Part shown: positions 1-8,046 of the stretch, in pieces
Layout of the letters: each line of letters starts with the position of its first letter
Numbering within the stretch: position 1 is the first letter of the stretch
Assembly (NCBI RefSeq): GCF_900536025.1
Contig: NZ_UNOZ01000003.1
Span: 186,001-250,000 of the forward strand
From: Pseudomonas reidholzensis
GTDB taxonomy: Bacteria; Pseudomonadota; Gammaproteobacteria; Pseudomonadales; Pseudomonadaceae
Length of the DNA: 64,000 nucleotides
Reading direction: 5' to 3'
The notes under the pieces: model-generated
What the model saw: the letters and a program-made list of their open reading frames with translations, nothing else
What the model was told of the DNA's origin: nothing
Database searches by the model: none
Position numbers and translations under genes: made by a program

Positions 1-2
1 TC

Positions 3-527
<525 letters not shown>

Positions 528-546
528 GCACTCGCCAGGGCCAGGG

Positions 547-1524
547 CTACTGGTATTTTTCCTGGTAGGCCTTCAATGCCTCGAACACCTCCTCCGGCAC
601 GCGCGCGCCTAGCAGGCTAGCCTTTTCCAACGTGGCGGAACACGCCTGGACCATCTTCTGGCGAAGGGCGTCGTCTGTGAGCTCGGCGTGCACCACCCGC
701 GCGTACTGGGTGTAGGTGCCATTGGACAGGGTATGTCCCACTAACTGGAACGCTCCACCTGGATACCCCGTCTGGAAGAACGCCTGACCGTCGTAATCCG
801 CCTGAGGGGTGAGCGTGCCATACACATCACAACGGCTGTGGCACAGCGCCTTGCTCTGCTTGTCAGTATCCAGGCCACGCAGATACAGGGTAATCGCCGA
901 ACCGACTTTTTCCGTACAGGCCTTTTCAAGTGCTACCAGGATTGCCATGGCATTGCCCAGCACCGCTTCGATCTGGGCCAGCGATACGACGCGCTCCAGC
1001 TCATCGCGGGCGATGCTTTTCACCACACGGTCGAGCGTGCCCCAGTGGCTGAACTCTTTCTGGCAGGCGATCAGGTGCACCTCGAAGCGATAGCCATCCA
1101 ATGCCGCGGCGGGTGGGAAACCTGCAAACTGCGGGTCGTCCAGAGCACACTCCATGATGATGTTGTAACGGTTGGCGAACGCATACGTGTAGACCTTGCC
1201 ACTCAATGCCTTGATGAACGCCTCGGTATGCTCATAGACGTGCAGTACGCCATGCTCGCTCATCTGTGCGTAATGCGGGTGCAATTCGCGAAATTCCGGC
1301 AGGTACAAGCGCACGTAGTTCTCGTAGCGCCCGCTCGGCAGTAGCTTCTTTTCCAGCAGGTACGTTTTGCCGGAGCCCTGGGCGCCGGCAACGAACAGCA
1401 CGGTCGGGCTCGGCAGTTGATAATCGTCAGGATCATGGTCGCGGGTCTTGTTGAACAGCTCGGTTTCCAGCTGTGCGTAGGCGCGATCTACATCATCAGC
1501 GGTGTAGGGGTATTGATCGGACAT
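547..1524 (-). CDS. Zeta-toxin-family P-loop kinase, no antitoxin beside it
   Basis: This 325-residue protein has a Walker A motif GAQGSGKT near residue 50, followed by EFRELHPHY, which matches the F-R-x-x-H-P-x-Y block of zeta/PezT toxins, and by an IMECALDDP strand with the expected glutamate. Zeta toxins phosphorylate UDP-N-acetylglucosamine and block cell-wall synthesis. Two aspartates that usually precede the FR..HP block (D-x-D) read Y-L-P here, so activity is uncertain. The ATG at 1522-1524 is preferred to an upstream in-frame start because GGAG lies 9 bases before it. No small epsilon-like antitoxin gene is present on either side. The gene looks less GC-rich than its neighbours, which would fit horizontal acquisition. 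Confidence 0.75.
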   Translation of the reverse strand: MSDQYPYTADDVDRAYAQLETELFNKTRDHDPDDYQLPSPTVLFVAGAQGSGKTYLLEKKLLPSGRYENYVRLYLPEFRELHPHYAQMSEHGVLHVYEHTEAFIKALSGKVYTYAFANRYNIIMECALDDPQFAGFPPAAALDGYRFEVHLIACQKEFSHWGTLDRVVKSIARDELERVVSLAQIEAVLGNAMAILVALEKACTEKVGSAITLYLRGLDTDKQSKALCHSRCDVYGTLTPQADYDGQAFFQTGYPGGAFQLVGHTLSNGTYTQYARVVHAELTDDALRQKMVQACSATLEKASLLGARVPEEVFEALKAYQEKYQ

Positions 1525-1689
1525 CAGCGTAGTCTCCAGGGTGGCTTGCGGTTGCCACCACACTAGGGCACTCGCCCGCGCCCAAGCGGTAGACAAGTAC
1601 CGCCTGCCACGCGGGGTATCCGTGCGCGCTCGCCAAAGGTCGTAGACTGGCCGCTTGCCAGCGGGGTGGCACTGTGCGGTATGCTTGGG

Positions 1690-1830
1690 CGGTCTTCAGG
1701 GCGGGGTGCAAGTCCCCACCGGCGGTAAATCGAAAGATGAGCCCGCGAGCGCCCCGACCCTGTCGGGGGACAGCAGATCTGGTGAGATTCCAGGGCCGAC
1801 GGTCATAGTCCGGATGAAAGAAGGCGTAAG
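1690..1830 (+). promoter_or_regulatory. FMN riboswitch (RFN element)
   Basis: The conserved RFN blocks occur in order: GGGCGGGGTGCAAGTCCCC, ACCGGCGGTAA, AGCCCGCGAGCG, GACAGCAGATCTGGTGAGA, TTCCAGGGCCGACGGTCAT and AGTCCGGATGAAAGAAG. The element lies about 80 bases before the ribB start. FMN binding to this fold is known to reduce expression of riboflavin genes, so this gene should be repressed when FMN is plentiful. Confidence 0.97.
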
Positions 1831-1831
1831 T

Positions 1832-1865
1832 CAGAAGCCAAGGGCGCTTCTGCGCGCGCGTTTTG
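1832..1865 (+). terminator. Probable expression-platform terminator of the FMN riboswitch
   Basis: CAGAAGC (1832-1838) pairs with GCTTCTG (1846-1852) and is followed by a GC run and TTTTG. This sits just after the aptamer and before the ribB ribosome binding site, where a ligand-controlled terminator would be. The T-run is short and separated from the stem by CG repeats, so control of translation instead is possible. Confidence 0.5.
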
Positions 1866-1907
1866 TTCGCCCCGAGACGTTCATCGACTTTTTACGAGGA
1901 GCGTTTC

Positions 1908-2558
1908 ATGTCCCCCATGCACCACCCGCAATTTTCCAACGTCGCCGCGGCCATTGCCGCGTTCCAGGCCGGCCGGCCAGTGCTGCTGCTCGACGACAAC
2001 GATCGCGAGGACGAAGCGGACATCATTGCCGCCGCCGAAAACATCTCGCTGCAGACCATGGCCATGATGATCCGCGATTGCAGCGGCATCGTTTGCCTGT
2101 GCCTGGATGAAGCCACCGTCGATGCCCTGCAGCTGGCGCCGATGGTGCAGAACAACCAGGCCCGCCACGGCACTGGCTTCACCGTCACCATCGAGGCGGC
2201 CGAGGGCATCACCACCGGGGTTAGCGCCCATGACCGGATCACCACCATTGCGGCGGCGCTGAGCTCGACTGCCGAACAGCGCAATATCGTCAGCCCGGGG
2301 CACGTGTTCCCGCTGCGTGCGCGCAACGGCGGCGTACTGACCCGCCGTGGCCATACCGAGGGCACGGTCGACCTGGCGCGCCTGGCCGGGCTGCGGCCTG
2401 CCGGTGTGCTGTGTGAATTGATGAACCCGGACGGCAGCATGGCGCGTGGCGAGCAAGTGGCGCTGTATGCCCGCGAGAACAACATGCCGATGCTGACCAT
2501 CGAGGAATTGGCGCAGTACCGCCGGGCCATGGTGGCGCAGGAAGCGCAGCCAGCCTGA
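1908..2558 (+). CDS. ribB: 3,4-dihydroxy-2-butanone 4-phosphate synthase, stand-alone
   Basis: This 216-residue enzyme converts ribulose 5-phosphate to 3,4-dihydroxy-2-butanone 4-phosphate, the four-carbon precursor of riboflavin, in the cytoplasm. The DDNDREDEADIIAAAE block with its metal-binding glutamates lies at residues 26-41, and RRGHTEGTVDLARLAG carries the conserved histidine. The ATG at 1908 has GAGGA just upstream and gives the usual RibB length; a longer frame back to 1863 would run into the riboswitch expression platform. It is controlled by the FMN riboswitch and is a second RibB in addition to the RibBA protein of the main rib cluster. A long inverted repeat follows its stop. 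Confidence 0.97.
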   Translation: MSPMHHPQFSNVAAAIAAFQAGRPVLLLDDNDREDEADIIAAAENISLQTMAMMIRDCSGIVCLCLDEATVDALQLAPMVQNNQARHGTGFTVTIEAAEGITTGVSAHDRITTIAAALSSTAEQRNIVSPGHVFPLRARNGGVLTRRGHTEGTVDLARLAGLRPAGVLCELMNPDGSMARGEQVALYARENNMPMLTIEELAQYRRAMVAQEAQPA

Positions 2559-2569
2559 TTCACGGCGGC

Positions 2570-2702
2570 GGCCCCTTCGCGGGGCAAGTCGCATCGGCGC
2601 ACCGCCCCTCCCACAGGATCCTGCATTGCCTGAATTTTTGGGCCTTGCAGTAACCCTGTGGGAGGGGCGGTGCGCCGATGCGACTTGCCCCGCGAAGAGG
2701 CC
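2570..2702. repeat. REP-type inverted repeat pair (48-base arms)
   Basis: The arms at 2570-2617 and 2655-2702 are reverse complements with a single mismatch, separated by 37 bases. They share the GCGGGGCAAG and CTCCCACAGG cores seen in two other pairs in this window. The repeat lies between the convergent ribB and SGNH-lipoprotein genes and could act as a bidirectional transcription stop or gyrase/IHF-type REP site, as known for pseudomonad REPs. Confidence 0.9.
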
Positions 2703-2709
2703 CTCGGGC

Positions 2710-3903
2710 TCAGCGCAGGCCCAACGGCCCTTTCAAGAATGCATACAACCCCGCCGCGCTCTTGCGATAACCCTCTGCGGTGAGGTGCACCAGGTCACCC
2801 CGCGCCAACCCGCCGTCCTGCCAGGCCGCAATCGAACACGGCCCGCCCATGTAGCGCTGCCAATCCCAGAACAACGCCTTGTGCTTGTGCGCCAGCTGCC
2901 GCTGGATCCGCACCACGGCCGCCAACGGCTGTGGCTGACGCGCCGCGCAAGAGCGCGCCTTGCGCTGCTTGATCGAATCCGGCGGCCCGACCAGCAGGAT
3001 CGCCGCGCGCGGCAGGTCCTGGCGCAGCCGCGTCAACGTGGCGTCCAGTTGTGACTGATACAGGTCCAGGTCGAGTTTGTCGTCGAACGCCTCATTGGTG
3101 CCATAGGCCAGAATCAGCAGGTCCGGCCGCAGCGCCTTGAGGCTCTCCTGCCAACCAGCCTGCCACTTGTCCACAACCTCCAGCCGGGCACCATTGATGC
3201 CCAGCGACGAATAGGTCACGCCAGCGTTCTTCTGCCCCTGCAGGTACCAACCGCCGAGGGCCACGCCCTGCCCTGCCTCCACGCTCATCTGCAGGGGCAG
3301 GCCGAGGTTGACGAAGGCCGGGCTGAACCGCCATTCGCCGCCCGTGGCCGGGAGCATGCGCCGCTGGTTGCCATTGGCGACCAGGGTAGCGTTGGCCGTC
3401 GCCTGGTACAGCGCCGACACCTTGTAGCGCTGCGCGTCGGCGTCACGGGCTTGCAGCTTGACCATCGGCCGCGCCGCCTGCGGCAGCGACAGGTAGCCAC
3501 CCAGGGGGAACTGGCTACTCTGCTGGTTGCGCGCCGACACCAACTGCCACTGGCGCGCTTCGCTGTTGATGATCACCCGGTCGTTGCGAATCCCCGGCAC
3601 CGAAGTGGCCGGCACCAGGCCGATCCCGCCGTCGCCGTACTGCGCTTGCAGCAAGCGCCGCAGTTCACCACTGAAGATGTCGGCAGCGGTGTGCGAGTCG
3701 CCCAGCTGGACGATCGCCACCGGCGCCCGCGCGCTGTTGCGCAGCTTGCCCGCCAGCAGCACGAGGTTGCCGTCCTGACTCGCCTTGGGCACCGCGGCCA
3801 GTGTGCTCGCCTGCGGCTGGGGCGGCGTACTCACGCCCGCGCTGCAACCCGGCACGGTGCTGGTCAGCAGGGCCAGGCCCAGCAGGTGAAGCCATTGACG
3901 CAT
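2710..3903 (-). CDS. SGNH/GDSL hydrolase lipoprotein of the acyl-transfer cassette
   Basis: The 397-residue product begins with a lipoprotein signal whose lipobox ends TVPGC, giving Cys20 as the lipidation site, so it should sit in the outer membrane or periplasmic face. Block I is QLGDSHTA with nucleophile Ser70, block III is GTNEAF, and block V is DLVHLT with Asp370 and His373, so the catalytic triad is intact. About 200 residues, rich in beta-like sequence, separate the first and third blocks. That layout, with the serine near 70-80 and the Asp/His near 370, resembles peptidoglycan O-acetylesterase Ape1. It is the last gene of the cassette, starting one base after the preceding stop. Hydrolase activity is well supported; the peptidoglycan substrate is inferred. 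Confidence 0.8.
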   Translation of the reverse strand: MRQWLHLLGLALLTSTVPGCSAGVSTPPQPQASTLAAVPKASQDGNLVLLAGKLRNSARAPVAIVQLGDSHTAADIFSGELRRLLQAQYGDGGIGLVPATSVPGIRNDRVIINSEARQWQLVSARNQQSSQFPLGGYLSLPQAARPMVKLQARDADAQRYKVSALYQATANATLVANGNQRRMLPATGGEWRFSPAFVNLGLPLQMSVEAGQGVALGGWYLQGQKNAGVTYSSLGINGARLEVVDKWQAGWQESLKALRPDLLILAYGTNEAFDDKLDLDLYQSQLDATLTRLRQDLPRAAILLVGPPDSIKQRKARSCAARQPQPLAAVVRIQRQLAHKHKALFWDWQRYMGGPCSIAAWQDGGLARGDLVHLTAEGYRKSAAGLYAFLKGPLGLR

Positions 3904-3904
3904 G

Positions 3905-5062
3905 TTAATGTCCTGTAACGGTCAGGCCGGGGAAACTGATCAGCGCCAATACCTGCGCGGCGATCATCTTCTGCCCGGTAATGGTGAAATGCACACCGTC
4001 GTCGTAACGCACCTTGACCCGCTTGCCATCTGCCGCCTGCACCGTGAACGAGAACTGCTCGTCAGGGTAGCCGAGGAAGGGGTTGGCCGAGACGAAATGC
4101 TGGCCGTACACCGCCGCCTGTTGTTGATACAGGCCGCTCAGGTAGGCCATTGCAGCAGACAAGCGTGGCTGGTTCATGTTCGGCGGGCCGACCCAGATAA
4201 CCTGCACCCGATGCTGGCGGGCCTGCTCGAGCACCGAGTCGATGCGTGCACGATAGGCCAGTTCCCACTCCGGCGACTTGAAGCGCAAGAACGGCTTGCC
4301 CTTGCCCTGCGGCATGTCCCACGGGTCATTAGGGCCGAGGAACACCACCATCAGGCGAATGTTCGGCTCGCGGGCCAGGGTATCGGCCACCGTCTTCGGC
4401 CAGTTGAAGAAGCCCGGGTAAGCCAGGCCGGTGCTCTGCCGGCTAAGGTTGACGGTCTTGATCTGGTAGCGTTTGCGCAGGCTGTTGGCCAAGTGCGGCG
4501 CCACCCCTTGCATCAGCGAATCACCGACCAGGAACACCTCGTCACCGGCCGCCAGCGCAGCCAGGCTGCCCACTGGCAACAGGGGCGCCGGCGGGGGTGG
4601 ATGGCCAGGCGGGGGTGGCGGTGGCGGGGCAAACCCCGGTGGCGGTGGCGGCGGCATGCCGCGGCTCGGCGGTGGCGGCGGTGGCGGCGCGGTCATCACC
4701 TGCATGGGCCGGGCTGCCGGTGGCGGCAACGGATGCTCGAGGTCGACCGTCACCACCGGCATGCTCGGCGCCAGCACGCGGGTATCCGGGGCCTCGGCCA
4801 CCTGGGCCTGGCGCGCGAGGCTGTCAATGAAGCTGTCGCGGGCATCGGCCAGCGCCAGGGTCAGGTTGCCACCCAGGCGCCATGCCGACCATTGACCGAC
4901 CACGGGTATCTCGCAGCTCTGGTGGTACTTCTGCTGGCAATACAGCTTGATCGAGTCCTGGTTCAGCCAGAACAGGATCGCCGTGCAGACAACGATGGCG
5001 TACAGCGCCCTGGCCGCACCCAGTTGCACCCGCAACAACGCCTTGCTATCAGAAACTGGCAT
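3905..5062 (-). CDS. Membrane-anchored SGNH acyltransferase/esterase with proline-rich linker
   Basis: This 385-residue protein has one N-terminal membrane helix (about residues 16-34), a periplasmic segment, a strongly proline-rich linker at about 112-163 with runs of up to seven prolines, and then an SGNH domain. The domain carries VGDSLMQG (Ser182), GPNDPWD and DGVHFT (Asp355, His358), so the triad is complete. Proteins of this kind (DUF459/PatB/AlgX-type) transfer or remove O-acetyl groups on glycans in the periplasm, using acyl groups exported by an MBOAT partner. The ATG at 5060-5062 overlaps the end of the MBOAT gene by 14 bases; the in-frame codons six residues upstream lie deeper in that gene. 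Substrate is unknown. Confidence 0.8.
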   Translation of the reverse strand: MPVSDSKALLRVQLGAARALYAIVVCTAILFWLNQDSIKLYCQQKYHQSCEIPVVGQWSAWRLGGNLTLALADARDSFIDSLARQAQVAEAPDTRVLAPSMPVVTVDLEHPLPPPAARPMQVMTAPPPPPPPSRGMPPPPPPGFAPPPPPPPGHPPPPAPLLPVGSLAALAAGDEVFLVGDSLMQGVAPHLANSLRKRYQIKTVNLSRQSTGLAYPGFFNWPKTVADTLAREPNIRLMVVFLGPNDPWDMPQGKGKPFLRFKSPEWELAYRARIDSVLEQARQHRVQVIWVGPPNMNQPRLSAAMAYLSGLYQQQAAVYGQHFVSANPFLGYPDEQFSFTVQAADGKRVKVRYDDGVHFTITGQKMIAAQVLALISFPGLTVTGH

Positions 5063-6452
5063 AGATGAACCCCGGCACACCCGACTGCGAAGCGAAAATC
5101 ACCAGCGACACGAACAGCGCCAGCGGGATCGGATACAGCTGCCACGGCAAACGCTGGCCAGCCGCGAAACCAGGCCGCAGCAGCGCCAGCCACTGTGGAT
5201 AACTCGCCACGTAGAGCACGCAGGCGAGGATCATCAGGCCGGTCGGCGAGTTCAGCCCGGCCAGGCTGAGCTGAGCGATGTCGCCGAGCATTTCCAGGGC
5301 GCCATCCAGCGTCGGGCTGCGGAAGAAGATCCACGCGAAGGCCACGTAATGGAAGGTCAGCAGGCGCGCCAGCAGCCCTGCCGCCGGCAGCCGAGCAAAG
5401 CCTGGGCAGAGCTGGCCGAACAGTTTGTACAGGGCCAGGCCGAGCCCGTGCAACGCGCCCCAGATGATGAAATTGACACTCGCGCCATGCCACAGGCCGG
5501 ACACCAGCATGGCCAGGAGCATGTTCAGGTTGCCGCGCCACACGCCCTGGCGGTTGCCGCCCAGCGGGATATACACGTAGTCGCGGATGAAGCGCGACAG
5601 GCTGATATGCCAACGCCCCCAGAATTCCTTCAGGTTGTGTGCCGCATAGGGCGCGTTGAAGTTCTCCGGCAGGCGGAAACCGAGGAGCAGGGCAATGCCG
5701 GTGACCAGGTTGGTGTAGCCACTGAAGTTGAAATAGATCAGCAAGCTGTAGCCGTACACGCTGAGTAGCACCTGCTCGGGGCTGGCGCTGCCCGGGGTGT
5801 CGAACACCGGATCGACCCACTCGCTGCCCAGCCAGGCGCTGAGGAAGAACAGCTTGACCACCGCCAGCGCGATCAGGCCCAGCGCGCGATGCGGCTCGAG
5901 GACCTGGCGCATGGCAGCCGGGCGAATCTGCGGCAGCATGTCCAGCGCACGGTTGACCGGGCCGGCCACCAGGCTGGGGAAGAACGCCAGGTACAACGCC
6001 AGGTCGAACGGCGTGGCGGGGCTCAGCTCGCGGCGGTTGATCGAGACCAGGTAGCTGACCGAATGGAAGGCATAGAACGACAGGCCGATCGGCACCAGCA
6101 GCTCGATGATCGGCAGCGACACCGGCAACCCCAGCGCCGCCAGGGCGGTCTGCGCACCGTTGACGAAGAAGTCCTGGTACTTGAACAGGTAGAAGCAGCC
6201 CAGCACCAGCGTCAGCAGCAGCACGCCATTGAACCCGCGTCCGGGGTGCCGTGCGGCGAGCAGCCCAAGCAGGTACACCAGCAGGCTGTAGCCCAGCAGG
6301 ATCAGCAGCGACTGCAGGCTGAAGCTTGCCACCAGGGCATAGCTGGCCGTCAGCAGCAGCGCGTTCTGCAGCCGCACACTCCAGCACAGGCTCCAGTAAA
6401 GGAGGAAGAACAGCGTGAAGCAGAGGCCGAATTCGATCGAAAGGAAGCTCAC
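5049..6452 (-). CDS. MBOAT-family O-acyltransferase (AlgI/PatA-like)
   Basis: The 467-residue polytopic membrane protein carries the MBOAT hallmark EFWGRWHISLSRFIRDYVYIP followed by LGGNRQG and, about 30 residues later, GLWHGASVNFIIWGALHG with the invariant histidine. AlgI, PatA and DltB homologues move acyl groups from a cytoplasmic donor across the inner membrane for O-acylation of an extracellular glycan. It is the first gene of a three-gene unit with two SGNH enzymes, an arrangement known from peptidoglycan O-acetylation clusters and from alginate or cellulose acetylation loci. No polysaccharide polymerase genes are nearby, which speaks against the latter. The start is a GTG at 6450-6452 without a strong ribosome binding site, so it could be a few codons off. 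Confidence 0.88.
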   Translation of the reverse strand: MSFLSIEFGLCFTLFFLLYWSLCWSVRLQNALLLTASYALVASFSLQSLLILLGYSLLVYLLGLLAARHPGRGFNGVLLLTLVLGCFYLFKYQDFFVNGAQTALAALGLPVSLPIIELLVPIGLSFYAFHSVSYLVSINRRELSPATPFDLALYLAFFPSLVAGPVNRALDMLPQIRPAAMRQVLEPHRALGLIALAVVKLFFLSAWLGSEWVDPVFDTPGSASPEQVLLSVYGYSLLIYFNFSGYTNLVTGIALLLGFRLPENFNAPYAAHNLKEFWGRWHISLSRFIRDYVYIPLGGNRQGVWRGNLNMLLAMLVSGLWHGASVNFIIWGALHGLGLALYKLFGQLCPGFARLPAAGLLARLLTFHYVAFAWIFFRSPTLDGALEMLGDIAQLSLAGLNSPTGLMILACVLYVASYPQWLALLRPGFAAGQRLPWQLYPIPLALFVSLVIFASQSGVPGFIYASF

Positions 6453-6788
6453 AACGTAGTCCGTTACGTGACGTCAGAGGGGGGCCGCGCCAAAGCCATG
6501 CAGGCCCCGGCGCAGAGCGCGCGGGATTATGGCAGAGGGGTCACGGCGCGACAATCGGACGCGCTGGCAAATTGCAAGATGATGGCCACAACGTTAATGC
6601 AACAAAATGCGACAAGGGCGCTCAGGGTATCGCACGCTATCGCGGGAGCGGCCTTGCCCCTCGCTGACGGCCTCGCTGGCACCCCTGTGAATACGCCTCC
6701 AGCCCGCCTTTGCGAGCTTCGCCAATTTGATCCGAATGCCCCGCTCTGCTAGTGTCGCGCCGTTATGAACGCCACCGAGACAGTCGCC
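6453..6788. other. Divergent spacer between the MBOAT gene and xseB
   Basis: These 336 bases contain no convincing gene. They hold the xseB promoter (6727-6755), the putative upstream region of the MBOAT cassette, and a single REP half-like stretch near 6646-6660 with the core GGGAGCGGCCTTGCCCC. No terminator or operator for the cassette could be identified. Confidence 0.6.
6727..6755 (+). promoter_or_regulatory. Predicted promoter of xseB-ispA
   Basis: TTGATC (6727-6732) and TAGTGT (6750-6755) are 17 bases apart. Transcription would begin near 6762, which leaves a short leader before the ATG at 6789 and argues against the upstream ATG at 6765. Confidence 0.5.
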
Positions 6789-7031
6789 ATGGCCCGCAAA
6801 AAAACCTCCATCGATTTCGAGCAATCCCTCGCTGACCTGCAAGCCCTGGTCGAGCGCCTGGAGAACGGTGAATTGTCGCTGGAAGAGTCGCTGGCCGCCT
6901 TCGAGCAAGGCATCGCCCTCACCCGTGACTGCCAGGGCGCCCTCGCTCAGGCGGAGCAGAAGGTGCAGATCCTCCTCGAGCGTGACGGCGAGCTGGCCGC
7001 GCAGCCCTTCGACGCGGAGCCCGAGGCATGA
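6789..7031 (+). CDS. xseB: Exodeoxyribonuclease VII small subunit
   Basis: This 80-residue helical protein pairs with XseA to form exonuclease VII, which degrades single-stranded DNA in both directions. The body [20 protein letters not shown], then [13 protein letters not shown], is diagnostic for XseB. The start MARKK at 6789 gives the usual length; an ATG eight codons upstream at 6765 is also in frame but would almost coincide with the predicted transcription start. Its end overlaps ispA by four bases (ATGA), so the two are probably translationally coupled, followed by dxs. Confidence 0.95.
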   Translation: MARKKTSIDFEQSLADLQALVERLENGELSLEESLAAFEQGIALTRDCQGALAQAEQKVQILLERDGELAAQPFDAEPEA

Positions 7032-7915
7032 TCAGCGCCTACCAGGCGACCTGCCAGGCCCGCGTCGACGCTGCCCTCGAGCCGCTGTTCCACGCCCCCT
7101 CCGCTGAACTGCAACGGCTCTACGCCGCCATGCGCTACAGCGTGATGAACGGTGGCAAGCGCGTGCGCCCGCTGCTCGCCTATGCCGCCTGCGAGGCCTT
7201 TGGCGTCGCCCCCGAGCAGGCCAACGGCGCGGCCTGCGCGGTTGAGCTGATCCATGCCTATTCGCTGGTCCACGATGACCTGCCGGCGATGGACGACGAC
7301 GACCTGCGTCGCGGCCAGCCGACCACCCACAAGGCGTTTGACGAAGCCTGCGCGATCCTGGCCGGCGATGGCCTGCAGAGCCTGGCCTTCAGCGCCCTGC
7401 TCGACGCCAACCTGAGCCCGCAGTCGGATGCCACCCGCCTGGCGATGGTGCAGACCCTGGCCAAGGCCGCCGGCCCGGCCGGCATGGTCGGTGGCCAGGC
7501 GATCGACCTTGGCTCGGTCGGCCTCAAGCTCGACCAGCAAGCGCTGGAGTACATGCACCGGCACAAGACCGGCGCGCTGATCGAAGCCAGCGTGCGCCTC
7601 GGCGCCCTGGCCAGCGCGCGCGCCGAGCCGGCCCAGCTCGAGGCCCTGCAGGTGTACGCCCAGGCGATCGGCCTGGCCTTTCAGGTGCAGGACGACATCC
7701 TCGACGTGGAGAGCGACACGGCTACCCTGGGCAAACGCCAGGGCGCTGACATAGCTCGTGACAAACCGACCTACCCGGCCCTGCTCGGGCTGGAGGCGGC
7801 CAAGGCGTATGCACTCGAGTTGCGCGACCAGGCGCTGCAGGCCCTCGATGGCTTCGGCGCAAACGCCGAGCCGCTGCGGGCGCTGGCCCGCTACATCGTC
7901 GAACGTCGCCACTGA
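7028..7915 (+). CDS. ispA: Farnesyl diphosphate synthase ((2E,6E)-FPP synthase)
   Basis: The 295-residue prenyltransferase condenses isopentenyl diphosphate with DMAPP/GPP to make farnesyl diphosphate for ubiquinone and undecaprenyl carriers. The first aspartate-rich motif reads [14 protein letters not shown] and the second DDILD, with the chain-length region just before the first. It lies between xseB and dxs, an order conserved in gammaproteobacteria, and starts inside the xseB stop. Confidence 0.97.
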   Translation: MISAYQATCQARVDAALEPLFHAPSAELQRLYAAMRYSVMNGGKRVRPLLAYAACEAFGVAPEQANGAACAVELIHAYSLVHDDLPAMDDDDLRRGQPTTHKAFDEACAILAGDGLQSLAFSALLDANLSPQSDATRLAMVQTLAKAAGPAGMVGGQAIDLGSVGLKLDQQALEYMHRHKTGALIEASVRLGALASARAEPAQLEALQVYAQAIGLAFQVQDDILDVESDTATLGKRQGADIARDKPTYPALLGLEAAKAYALELRDQALQALDGFGANAEPLRALARYIVERRH

Positions 7916-7933
7916 GGCGATTCTCGCAACCCG

Positions 7934-7959
7934 GTGACAGCGCATAGACCCGCTGTCAC
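7934..7959. repeat. Hairpin between ispA and dxs
   Basis: GTGACAGCG (7934-7942) and CGCTGTCAC (7951-7959) form a perfect 9-base stem with an 8-base loop, 18 bases after the ispA stop. No T-run follows, so it is more likely an mRNA-processing or stability element, or a protein-binding palindrome, than an intrinsic terminator. Confidence 0.5.
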
Positions 7960-8046
7960 AGGGTTTGCAGTGTCCTCACCTGCATGGGCAGCTTCCTACA
8001 CAATGGGGTAAACTGCCGCGTCTTCAAACCTATAACGACTCGCCTG

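Noticed and set aside
4473..4895. Glycine-rich open frame opposite the proline-rich linker
   Set aside because: Poly-Gly is the complement of the poly-Pro coding repeat; no start signal or family match.
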